Below are positions 1-6,041 of a DNA stretch of 10,075 nucleotides, in pieces. Source of the DNA: Fervidifonticultor_A octavus_A (GTDB taxonomy: Bacteria; Sysuimicrobiota; Sysuimicrobiia; Sysuimicrobiales; Humicultoraceae); contig JAVKID010000100.1 in assembly GCA_031459655.1 (NCBI GenBank), positions 1-10,075 of the forward strand, written 5' to 3'. The notes beneath the pieces are model-generated. The model had not been told where the DNA came from. It ran no database searches and was given only the letters and a program-made list of their open reading frames with translations. A program made the translations under genes and the position numbers. The first letter of the stretch is position 1; every line of letters begins with the position of its first letter.

Positions 1-437
1 CCGGCCAGGATCGTCTGGGAGTTCCCCACCGAGAGGCTGACCCGGACCCCCGGGTAGCGCCGTTTGAACCGGTCCAGCAGGGCCGCCACGTAGTAGGCGC
101 CCGCGGTGCGGCTGGCGCCCACGCGCAGGTGGCCAGTCTGGAGGCCTGATGCGCCCTCCAGCGCATCCCGGGCGGCGTCCACAAGGTGGAAGATGCGCCC
201 GGCGTAGGGCTCGAGGGTCAGGCCCACCTCGGTCAGGGCCACCCTCCGCCCGTCCCGGTAGAAGAGCTGGAGCCCCAGCGCCTCCTCCAGCCGGCGGATC
301 TGCTGCGTGACGGCCGGCTGCGTGATCCCCAGGTGGGCTGCGGCCGCGCTGAAGCTCCGGTGGGCCGCGACCAGGTGAAACGTCCGCAGCGACCCCAAGG
401 GAAGGTCCCGGCCCGGCCTCCGACGTCCGACGCCCAT
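1..437 (-). CDS. LysR-type transcriptional regulator, N-terminal part (cut by window edge)
   Basis: DNA-binding transcriptional regulator; 145 residues are visible and the C-terminus lies beyond base 1. An N-terminal winged helix-turn-helix (about residues 17-75) carries the LysR hallmarks: LRTFHLVAAHRSFSAAAAHL, then ITQPAVTQQIRRLE, then LGLQLFYR and a VALTEVG turn. A linker helix follows, and GHLRVGAS at about residue 102 opens the effector-binding domain. The ATG at 435-437 gives roughly 15 residues more than typical family members. An inner TTG at 396-398 is an alternative start, but neither has a textbook ribosome site (GGGGGTGA lies upstream of the ATG). It is divergent from the HD/citrate-synthase/aldehyde-dehydrogenase operon across a 118-bp control region, the usual arrangement when a LysR protein controls the neighbouring operon and itself. 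The effector cannot be read from the sequence. Family assignment is firm; target assignment is inferred. Confidence 0.93.
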   Translation of the reverse strand, partial: MGVGRRRPGRDLPLGSLRTFHLVAAHRSFSAAAAHLGITQPAVTQQIRRLEEALGLQLFYRDGRRVALTEVGLTLEPYAGRIFHLVDAARDALEGASGLQTGHLRVGASRTAGAYYVAALLDRFKRRYPGVRVSLSVGNSQTILA

Positions 438-460
438 CCCAAGTCACCCCCACGTCCCCG

Positions 461-478
461 ATTATCAGAAAAGCTAAT
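461..478. promoter_or_regulatory. Probable LysR-family operator (inverted repeat)
   Basis: The sequence ATTATCAGAAAAGCTAAT has half-sites ATTATC and GCTAAT that match as an inverted repeat at 5 of 6 positions. It contains a T-N11-A core, the minimal LysR-type box. Its centre is about 66 bp upstream of the start point expected for the promoter at 500-529, which is where LysR regulators usually have their high-affinity site. On the minus strand ATTATC reads GATAAT and could be the -10 box of the regulator gene, allowing autorepression, but I see no good -35 partner. Not tested. Confidence 0.6.
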
Positions 479-499
479 GGATTCTGACGCTTATCTTAT

Positions 500-529
500 T
501 TGACATTATGAGCGGCCGCCCTGCATAAT
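500..529 (+). promoter_or_regulatory. Sigma70-type promoter of the HD/citrate-synthase/aldehyde-dehydrogenase operon
   Basis: A perfect -35 hexamer TTGACA at 500-505 is followed after 18 bp by CATAAT at 524-529, one mismatch from TATAAT. This predicts a start near 536, a leader of about 20 nt, and then the AGAGGAG ribosome site of the HD gene at 541-547. AT-rich sequence is rare in this window, which makes the match more convincing. The near-consensus boxes could fire without an activator, so the LysR protein or another factor may act as a repressor or modulator. Confidence 0.65.
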
Positions 530-530
530 G
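504..530. repeat. 7-bp perfect inverted repeat overlapping the -10 box
   Basis: CATTATG (504-510) and CATAATG (524-530) are exact reverse complements separated by 13 bp. The right arm covers the whole -10 hexamer and the left arm overlaps the last bases of the -35 box. A protein bound here would block RNA polymerase, so this may be a repressor operator or the promoter-proximal activation site of the LysR protein. It differs from the 461-478 repeat in half-site and spacing. Confidence 0.5.
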
Positions 531-555
531 CGGGCGACCGAAGAGGAGACGAGAG

Positions 556-1128
556 ATGCAGGATCCGCCATCACCCGCCGCCCGGCTCGCCGTCAGGAGG
601 CTCAACCGGATCCTCTCGGGACTGCTGGCGGTCATGAAGGACCTCAGCGACCGCGACCGCGAGCTGCCGGTGCGCTGGAGTATCATGCACATGTATTCGA
701 GCTCGCAACTGGCCAAACTGCTGGCGATGCGCCGCGGGCTCGACCCCGAACTCGCCGCCATCGCCGCCGCGCTCCACGACCTGGGGGCCGTCATGACCGG
801 GAGGCGGGCGGATCATGCTGCACTCGCTGAAACCCACATCCGGGAGTTCCTGGCCAAGTACCACAGCGACCTGGCGGCGGGCCTGCCTCCGGTCACCGAC
901 GAGGAGCTCGCCCGGATTCTGGAGGCCGTGGCCAGGCACAGCGAGAAAGGCGTCACATCGGACGATCCCCTGGCAGAACTCCTCAAGGACGTCGACGCCC
1001 TGGACGGCTACCTCCACGGGCTGCCGACCGGAGGGGCACGTCTGGAACGGTGCCGGAGGACGATGCAGGAACTGGGCATCGCCTTCCCCCATGCGGCCGG
1101 GGAGGAGGTGAGGCGCGCGACGAGCTGA
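556..1128 (+). CDS. HD-domain protein (putative metal-dependent phosphohydrolase)
   Basis: This 190-residue soluble protein has the ligand pattern of the HD superfamily: H45 (in SIMHMY), H74-D75 (LHDLG), and the late aspartates D145/D147 in LKDVDALDG. Additional histidines at H87, H94 and H128 (RHSEKG) could give a second metal. Most HD proteins hydrolyse phosphoesters or nucleotides; a few, such as PhnZ and myo-inositol oxygenase, are di-iron oxygenases that cleave C-P or C-C bonds. Sequence around the motif does not resemble what I recall of PhnZ, so hydrolase is the default. No signal peptide or membrane segment is seen. The ATG has AGAGGAG 8 nt upstream and directly follows the operon promoter. 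It is the first gene of the operon, 85 bp before the citrate-synthase-like gene. The substrate is unknown; pathway context makes a phosphonate, phosphoester or CoA derivative possible. Confidence 0.75.
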   Translation: MQDPPSPAARLAVRRLNRILSGLLAVMKDLSDRDRELPVRWSIMHMYSSSQLAKLLAMRRGLDPELAAIAAALHDLGAVMTGRRADHAALAETHIREFLAKYHSDLAAGLPPVTDEELARILEAVARHSEKGVTSDDPLAELLKDVDALDGYLHGLPTGGARLERCRRTMQELGIAFPHAAGEEVRRATS

Positions 1129-1133
1129 CCGGA

Positions 1134-1154
1134 CTCCGCCCGCCCGGGGCGGAG
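1134..1154 (+). other. Intercistronic GC hairpin
   Basis: CTCCGCCC and GGGCGGAG form a perfect 8-bp stem with loop GCCCG, starting 6 nt after the HD stop codon. No T-run follows, so it is not a standard intrinsic terminator. It lies in the only long gap (85 nt) of the operon and may protect the upstream message end or lower expression of the downstream genes. Confidence 0.5.
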
Positions 1155-1213
1155 CGGTCGCAGGGCATCTCACGACGACCGGACGACATCCAGCAAAGGA
1201 GAAGCGAGACGAG

Positions 1214-2065
1214 ATGGACGAGGTCACCACCGAGCGTGAGCCGTTTCACTGGCAGAGTGCCATTTCCTACAAGACCGCCGACAGGATCGTGCTGCACGGA
1301 TACGACACGACGGAACTGGCCGAGGCGGGGTGGAGCTTTGCGGCCGCGGTCTTCCTCCTCTTTCAGGGCCGCCTCCCCTCCATCAACGAAGAGAAGATGA
1401 TGAACTTCTTCATGGTGGAGTTCATGGAACACGCCATGTCGCCGTCCACGCTCACCGCGCGCAGCTGCGCCGCCGGGCGCCCTCCGCTGAACGCGGCCAT
1501 CGCCGCCGGCATCATGACGTTCGGCGAGGCCCACGGCCCCGGCCACCTGCACGGCATGATGGTCCACGAGTACCGGCGGCGGGCTCAGGAAGCCGGCTGG
1601 ACCGTAGAGCAGACGGCCGAGGTCCTCGTGAAGGAACACGCGGGCCGGCGGATCATGGGCCTGGGGCAGCCCCAGCACGTCCACGGCGACCCGCGGGCCA
1701 TCCGCATCATGAAGAAGGCCAGGGAACTGGGGCTGACCGGGTGGTTCCACGACCTCCAGATCGAGGTCGAGAAAGCCTATGAGCGGATCAACGGCAAGCG
1801 GGTCTACACCAACGTCATCGGTGGCGCCAATTCAGTCTTCATGGACATGGGGTTCAGCCCGCTGGCGGCCTGGGCGATCGGCGTCCTCTGCCGGGGGTTC
1901 AGCTGCGCCGCCCACGCCATTGAAGAGATGACCCGCGAGAAGGCCTGGCGGGCGTCGACGTCCACGAAAATGGTCAACCTCCTCGATCTCTCCCTCCAGG
2001 GCCCCAGGTACTACGATGGCATCCCGGACCGACCCGTGCCGAAACCGGAGGATCGCACCTCATGA
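1214..2065 (+). CDS. Citrate synthase/citryl-CoA lyase-fold protein with altered active site
   Basis: At 283 residues it matches the short citryl-CoA lyase branch of the citrate synthase superfamily rather than full-length citrate synthase (about 370-430). Landmarks: WQSAISYK (13-20), GYD...ELAEAGWSFAAAVFLLFQGRLP (29-55), PSTLTARSCAAGRPPLNAAIAAGI (77-100), AHGPGHLHG (106-114), GLGQPQHVHGDPRA (149-162), NVIGG...DMGF (200-214), AHAIEEM (233-239) and QGPRYYDG (262-269). The family joins or cleaves acyl-CoA and a 2-oxoacid. Aligned by eye, H107 corresponds to catalytic His274 of pig citrate synthase. The second His (family GFGH) is Gln152, and the catalytic Asp (family NxD) is Ile202. It may therefore catalyse a different reaction or none. 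AAAGGAG (1196-1202) precedes the ATG by 11 nt. The stop overlaps the next gene's ATG by 4 bp, implying coupled translation with the acylating dehydrogenase, which would supply or consume its thioester. Confidence 0.85.
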   Translation: MDEVTTEREPFHWQSAISYKTADRIVLHGYDTTELAEAGWSFAAAVFLLFQGRLPSINEEKMMNFFMVEFMEHAMSPSTLTARSCAAGRPPLNAAIAAGIMTFGEAHGPGHLHGMMVHEYRRRAQEAGWTVEQTAEVLVKEHAGRRIMGLGQPQHVHGDPRAIRIMKKARELGLTGWFHDLQIEVEKAYERINGKRVYTNVIGGANSVFMDMGFSPLAAWAIGVLCRGFSCAAHAIEEMTREKAWRASTSTKMVNLLDLSLQGPRYYDGIPDRPVPKPEDRTS

Positions 2066-3492
2066 CGCTACCCAGGGACGCTACAGAGACGCATGCCGCA
2101 GATGCCCCGGAGGACGACATCCAGGAGATGTACCGCCGGGCCAGGCGGGCCTTCGAGACCATCGAGCACTGGTCCCAGGAACAGGTGGACGAGATGGTCG
2201 CCGCCGTGGGGTGGGAGTGGCAGAAGGAGGCCAATGCCCGGGCCGTGGCGGCGCTGGCCGTGGAAGAGGGCAAGATCGGGGTCTACGAAGACAAGGTCAA
2301 CAAGGTCCGGAACAAAGTCCGGGGGACCCTCTGGGACTTCCGGGGCGCGAAGACCTGCGGGCTGGTGCGCGAGGACCCGGACCGGGGCCTGAAGATCTAC
2401 GCCAAACCCATCGGCGTGGTGGCCAACGTCGTCCCCATGACCAACCCGGAGGGGACGGTCTGCACCATCGGCCTCAGCCTGCTGAAGACCAGGAACGCCA
2501 TGATCTGCTCCCCCCATCCCCGGACCCGGCGCACGTCCTTCGAGACCGTGGAGATCGGGCGGCGCGCCCTGGCGCGCATCGGGGCGCCGCCCGACCTGTT
2601 CCAGTGCATCCGGAACCCCTCCAACGAGAAGACCCAGGAGTTGATGCGCCACGTGGACTTCGTGGTGGCCACAGGGGGCGCCGCCCTGGTCAAGGTGGTC
2701 TACGCGGCCGGCAAGCCGGCCCACACCGTGGGCGCGGGCAACGTGGTGTCCATCGTGGACGAGACCGCCGACCTGGTCGCCGCGGCCAAGAAGATCGTGC
2801 GGTCCAAGACCGCCAACAACTCCACGTCGTGTTCCTCCGAGAACGCCGTCGCCATCCACGAGGACGTCTACGACCGCATGATGGAAGCCCTCAGGGCCGA
2901 GGGCGGGTACCTGTGCACCGCCGAAGAACGCGAGCGGCTGCGCACGACGCTGTGGCCCGACGGGCGGACGCTGAACCGCGACGTGATCGGCAGGGCGGTG
3001 GAGGTCATCGCCGGCGCCGCCGGGATCACGATCCCCACCGGCACGCGGTTCTTGATGGTGCTCGGGGAGCGGATCGGCCCCGAGGACCGGTTCTCCGGCG
3101 AGAAGTTGAGCCTGGTCCTGACCGTGTGGAGGTGGAAGGACTTCGACGAGATGCTGGACCGCCTCGATCGGATCCTCCAGTTCTCGGGGATCGGGCATTC
3201 CGCCTCGATCCACACCGCCCGGACGGACCGCATGGAGCAACTGGCCCTGCGGGCGAAGGTGGGCCGGGTGATCTGCAACATGCCGCACGTGATGAACAGC
3301 GGGGGCTGGACGTGCGGGCAACCGTGGACGGAGAGCCTGGGATGCGGGACGTGGGCCGGGAATATGACCAGCGACAACATCAACTGGCGGCACTTTTTGA
3401 ACTACACGTGGCTGGCCGTCCCGGTCCAGGAGTACGTGCCCACCGACGAGGACCTCTTCGGCGACTACCTGAAGAAATGGGGGGCCACGTAG
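2062..3492 (+). CDS. CoA-acylating aldehyde dehydrogenase, SauS-like (sulfoacetaldehyde dehydrogenase family)
   Basis: Predicted reaction: aldehyde + CoA + NAD(P)+ to acyl-CoA + NAD(P)H, in the cytoplasm. The 476-residue protein has the architecture of the acylating ALDH group (EutE, AdhE N-terminal half, SauS). It shows an N-terminal helical region, KIGVYEDKVNKV (71-82), the cofactor-binding segment KPIGVVANVVPMTNPEGT (115-132), PHPR (151-154), ATGG (203-206), GKPAHTVGAGNV (217-228), the catalytic cysteine C257 in NNSTSCSSEN, and the tail SLGCGTWAGNMTSDNI followed by HFLN. The SCSSEN active site and the tail recall acylating sulfoacetaldehyde dehydrogenase more than EutE, where I expect SEQS or GEQS. 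The real aldehyde could be phosphonoacetaldehyde, sulfoacetaldehyde or plain acetaldehyde. The ATG overlaps the previous stop (ATGA), with GGAGG 10 nt upstream. It is the last gene of the operon, ending 23 bp from the convergent PLP gene. Class is firm; substrate is open. Confidence 0.85.
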   Translation: MTLPRDATETHAADAPEDDIQEMYRRARRAFETIEHWSQEQVDEMVAAVGWEWQKEANARAVAALAVEEGKIGVYEDKVNKVRNKVRGTLWDFRGAKTCGLVREDPDRGLKIYAKPIGVVANVVPMTNPEGTVCTIGLSLLKTRNAMICSPHPRTRRTSFETVEIGRRALARIGAPPDLFQCIRNPSNEKTQELMRHVDFVVATGGAALVKVVYAAGKPAHTVGAGNVVSIVDETADLVAAAKKIVRSKTANNSTSCSSENAVAIHEDVYDRMMEALRAEGGYLCTAEERERLRTTLWPDGRTLNRDVIGRAVEVIAGAAGITIPTGTRFLMVLGERIGPEDRFSGEKLSLVLTVWRWKDFDEMLDRLDRILQFSGIGHSASIHTARTDRMEQLALRAKVGRVICNMPHVMNSGGWTCGQPWTESLGCGTWAGNMTSDNINWRHFLNYTWLAVPVQEYVPTDEDLFGDYLKKWGAT

Positions 3493-3515
3493 CCCTGGAG
3501 GTCGCCAGTTGACCG

Positions 3516-4889
3516 CTACCCGCCGGCGGCCCGGCGGCCGGCCGTCCCGATCGCCTCCTCGATGATGTCCAGGGCGCGGTCCATCTCCGCCTGCGTGATG
3601 AGGAGCGGCGGGATGAGGGTCAGGATGTTGCCGTGGGTGACCTTGAAACTCAGGCCCCGGTCCAGGGCCTGGTACATGATCGCATCGGCCTCGTCGGTGG
3701 CGGGTTCCCTGGTCGACCGGTCTCTGACCAGTTCGATGCCCAAAAAGAGGCCGAGCCCGCGCACGTCGCCGATGAGCGGGGAGCGCTGGGCCATCTCCTG
3801 GAGGCGGCCAAGCGCGTACTGGCCCAGCGTCCGGGCGTGCTCGACGAGGCCTTCCTCCTCAATGACCTCGATCGTGGCCAGGGCTGCCGCGCAGCCCACC
3901 GGGTTCTTCTCGTGGGTGAAGTGGCCCAGCGCCCGGTCGGCCATCACATCCAGGTCGGGCCTCGTCACCAGCGCCGCCATGGGAAAGATCCCGCCGCCCA
4001 GCCCCTTGCCCAGTACCAGCATGTCCGGGACCACGCCGAAGTGCTCGCAGGCGAACATCCGGCCTGTCCGCCCCAGGGCGTGGGGGATCTCGTCGAAGAT
4101 CAGCAGCGCGCCGTTGCGATCACAGGCGGCGCGGACGGCCTGCCAGTACTCAGCCGGCGGGATGGACACCGTCCCGCGGACAGGCTCGGCGACCACCGCC
4201 GCCACATCGCCTTCCTTCTCCAGGACGTACTCGATGTACCGGGCGCACCGCAGGTCGCAGCGACCGCCGCAGTCCCACAGGCACCGATAGGCATCGTAGG
4301 GGGGCACGTGCTCAGACCCGGGCAGCAGCGGCCCGGCCTGCTCGCGGAACATCCGCTGGCCCCCGACGCTGCTCGCCTCCAGCGACGCGCCGTGAAAGGA
4401 GTCCCACATGGAGATGGTCTTGAACCGTCCGGTCGCCGCCCGCGCGAGCCGGAGGGCCATGCCGATGGCCGCGGCCCCATTGGGACAGAACAGCGATTTG
4501 CCCAAATGCCCCGGGGTGATCTCGGCCAGTTTCCTGGCCAGCGAAACAGCCGGGATGTTGGTGTAGCGTCGCGTGCAAAAGGAGAGCTGGTCCAGCTGTC
4601 GTTTGATCGCCTCGAGCACCCGGGGATGCCCGAACCCCACCTGGTGCACGCTGTTGCCGTGGAAGTCCATGTACCGGCGGCCCCCGAGATCCTCGATGTA
4701 GATCCCCTCGCAGCGCCCCAGGACGTTCAGGCAGGGCGTCGACAGCGCCTGGTGGAGGAAGTACCGGGCATCTTCCTCCAGCCAGCGGCGGGTCTGCGGG
4801 TCGATGTGCCGTCGGGCCCACTCGGCCCGGCGGGGGGTCAGGTTCATGTCCCCTTCGATGGCAAATCGGCTTGTGCGCTGATCAGCCAC
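3516..4889 (-). CDS. Class-III PLP enzyme, PbfA-like (putative hydroxyaminoethylphosphonate ammonia-lyase)
   Basis: This 457-residue fold-type I PLP protein is annotated generically as an aspartate aminotransferase family member. Landmarks are HQALSTPCLN (46-55), YMDFHGNSVHQVGFGHPR (73-90), the PLP-phosphate region NGAAAIGM, MWDSFHGASLEA (161-172), D266 in IFDEIP for the pyridine nitrogen, K295 in LVLGKGLGGG as Schiff-base lysine, and GHFTHEKNPVGCAAALATI. The ALSTPCLN and FHGNSVHQVG segments resemble what I recall of PbfA, which converts (R)-1-hydroxy-2-aminoethylphosphonate to phosphonoacetaldehyde and ammonia. The related ethanolamine-phosphate phospho-lyase is the main alternative; both make an aldehyde. 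A segment C203-x3-C207-x3-C211-x3-C215 is notable. The start is GTG at 4887-4889, with GGGAGG 5 nt upstream. It is the last gene of the transporter operon, 42 bp after the ATPase, so the imported compound is probably its substrate. Confidence 0.78.
   Translation of the reverse strand: MADQRTSRFAIEGDMNLTPRRAEWARRHIDPQTRRWLEEDARYFLHQALSTPCLNVLGRCEGIYIEDLGGRRYMDFHGNSVHQVGFGHPRVLEAIKRQLDQLSFCTRRYTNIPAVSLARKLAEITPGHLGKSLFCPNGAAAIGMALRLARAATGRFKTISMWDSFHGASLEASSVGGQRMFREQAGPLLPGSEHVPPYDAYRCLWDCGGRCDLRCARYIEYVLEKEGDVAAVVAEPVRGTVSIPPAEYWQAVRAACDRNGALLIFDEIPHALGRTGRMFACEHFGVVPDMLVLGKGLGGGIFPMAALVTRPDLDVMADRALGHFTHEKNPVGCAAALATIEVIEEEGLVEHARTLGQYALGRLQEMAQRSPLIGDVRGLGLFLGIELVRDRSTREPATDEADAIMYQALDRGLSFKVTHGNILTLIPPLLITQAEMDRALDIIEEAIGTAGRRAAGG
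3520..3537. other. GC hairpin at the convergent gene junction
   Basis: CCGCCGG and CCGGCGG form a perfect 7-bp stem with a 4-nt loop. It lies within the last codons of the PLP gene and 27 nt beyond the dehydrogenase stop. Neither strand has a following T-run, so it is at best a weak or Rho-assisted terminator between two convergent operons. Some of the symmetry may only reflect GC-rich coding sequence. Confidence 0.3.
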
Positions 4890-4894
4890 GCTGG

Positions 4895-4900
4895 CCTCCC
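4895..4900 (-). promoter_or_regulatory. Ribosome binding site fixing the GTG start of the PLP gene
   Basis: Read on the minus strand this is GGGAGG, 5 nt before GTG at 4889-4887. It supports the GTG over the internal ATG at residue 15, which would remove a 14-residue tail. Confidence 0.6.
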
Positions 4901-4931
4901 AACACCGGTGGATTGGCCTGCCCCCGGGTGA

Positions 4932-6023
4932 TCATCGCTCGGCGTCGGCGGGCAGGAAGTGAGCATCAGGGGGGAAGATGAGGGTCACCCGCTCCCCCTC
5001 TCGGTGGGGCACGATGTGCCTGGGGTCGGGCTGGTCCACCGTCAGCGACACCCCTTCCGCCTCCATGCCGTAGCGGATCAACGACCCGGTGTAGAGCACC
5101 GTCTCAATCCTGGCCGGGACCCGGTTAGGACCGGCCTCCCCCTGGGGCGCGATCCGGATGGCCTCCGGACGGATGACGAGCCTGACCGGAGCGCCAGGTC
5201 GCGGGAGGTCTCCGGCAGGATGCAGTCTCAGCTCCCCAAGCGCGCTGTGAACGACCATCTCCCCCGTCTCTGTGACGCCCGCCATCTCGCCTTCCACGAA
5301 ATTCGCCACACCCACGAACCGGGCCACGAACTCGTTGGCGGGGCGCTCGTAGACCTCGCGAGGCAGCCCGACCTGCTGGATCCGACCGGCGTCCATGACC
5401 GCGATCCGATCGGAGATGCTCAGGGCTTCTTCCTGATCATGGGTCACGTACACGACCGTCAGGGCCAGTTCTCGCTGGAGGCGCTTGAGTTCGGCCCGCA
5501 TAAGGATCCGCAGGTGAGCGTCCAGGTTGCTCAACGGCTCATCCAGCAGGAGCACCCTGGGGTTGAAGCACAGGGCCCGGGCCAGGGCCACCCGTTGCTG
5601 CTGTCCGCCGGAGAGCTGGTCGGGCCGACGGTGCCCCAGACCATCCAGCCGGACGAGGCTCAGCAGTTCCCCCACCCGTCGGTTCACCTCGGCAGACGGG
5701 CGGCGGCGAATGCGGGCGGCGTACCCAATGTTCTCGGCCACCGACATGTGCGGGAACAGTGCGTAGTTCTGAAACACCAGGGCGGTCGCCCGTCGATTGG
5801 GCGGCTCGGCGGTGATGTCGGACCCGTCCAACCAGATCCGTCCGGCATCGGGGGTGAGGAACCCGCCCAGCAGCCGCAAAAGCGTCGTCTTGCCGCAGCC
5901 GCTGGGGCCGACAAAGGAGACCAGTTCGCCGGGGAAGATGGCGGCACTGACGCCGTCGAGAGCCGTCACCGCTCCATAGCGCTTGGTCAGACCCTCGAAC
6001 GTCAGGATCGGCCTCTCCGGCAT
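4932..6023 (-). CDS. ABC importer ATPase, aminoethylphosphonate/ferric/spermidine type
   Basis: The cytoplasmic ATPase subunit that powers import. The 363 residues contain Walker A GPSGCGKTT (39-47), Q-loop Q85 in LVFQNYALFPHMSV, ABC signature LSGGQQQR (137-144), Walker B VLLLDEP (157-163), D-loop SNLD and switch H195 in VTHDQEEA. A C-terminal TOBE-like region (about 240-355) marks the MalK/PotA/FbpC group. Within that group, its partners (a two-domain permease and a non-lipidated binding protein) match the second type of putative 2-aminoethylphosphonate importer (PhnT2/AepV-like). Sequence alone does not separate this from iron or polyamine ATPases; the PbfA-like gene downstream makes a phosphonate-type substrate more likely. 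GGGGAG lies 6 nt before the ATG, and only 18 bp separate it from the permease stop. All ATPase motifs are intact. Confidence 0.88.
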   Translation of the reverse strand: MPERPILTFEGLTKRYGAVTALDGVSAAIFPGELVSFVGPSGCGKTTLLRLLGGFLTPDAGRIWLDGSDITAEPPNRRATALVFQNYALFPHMSVAENIGYAARIRRRPSAEVNRRVGELLSLVRLDGLGHRRPDQLSGGQQQRVALARALCFNPRVLLLDEPLSNLDAHLRILMRAELKRLQRELALTVVYVTHDQEEALSISDRIAVMDAGRIQQVGLPREVYERPANEFVARFVGVANFVEGEMAGVTETGEMVVHSALGELRLHPAGDLPRPGAPVRLVIRPEAIRIAPQGEAGPNRVPARIETVLYTGSLIRYGMEAEGVSLTVDQPDPRHIVPHREGERVTLIFPPDAHFLPADAER

Positions 6024-6041
6024 CTGCGTCTCCCCGACGCC

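Noticed and set aside
233..442. Small minus-strand frame with an ATG near the regulator start
   Set aside because: It is out of phase with the clear LysR helix-turn-helix reading, which runs from 437 to the window edge, and its composition (Arg/Ser/Gly/Trp) is that of a shadow frame.
556..1128. Naming the HD protein PhnZ
   Set aside because: The HD ligand pattern is shared, but the flanking segments I recall for PhnZ are not seen, so only the superfamily is supported.
1214..2065. Annotating the protein as a working citrate synthase or citryl-CoA lyase
   Set aside because: By-eye alignment puts Gln and Ile at two catalytic positions, so fold membership is supported but that activity is not.
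2016..3512. Long plus-strand frame overlapping the aldehyde dehydrogenase in another phase
   Set aside because: The product is low-complexity Arg/Gly/Pro-rich with no family features; the frame at 2062-3492 holds the complete acylating dehydrogenase.
3493..3545. Intrinsic terminator between the convergent operons
   Set aside because: A GC stem exists at 3520-3537, but no T-run follows on either strand.
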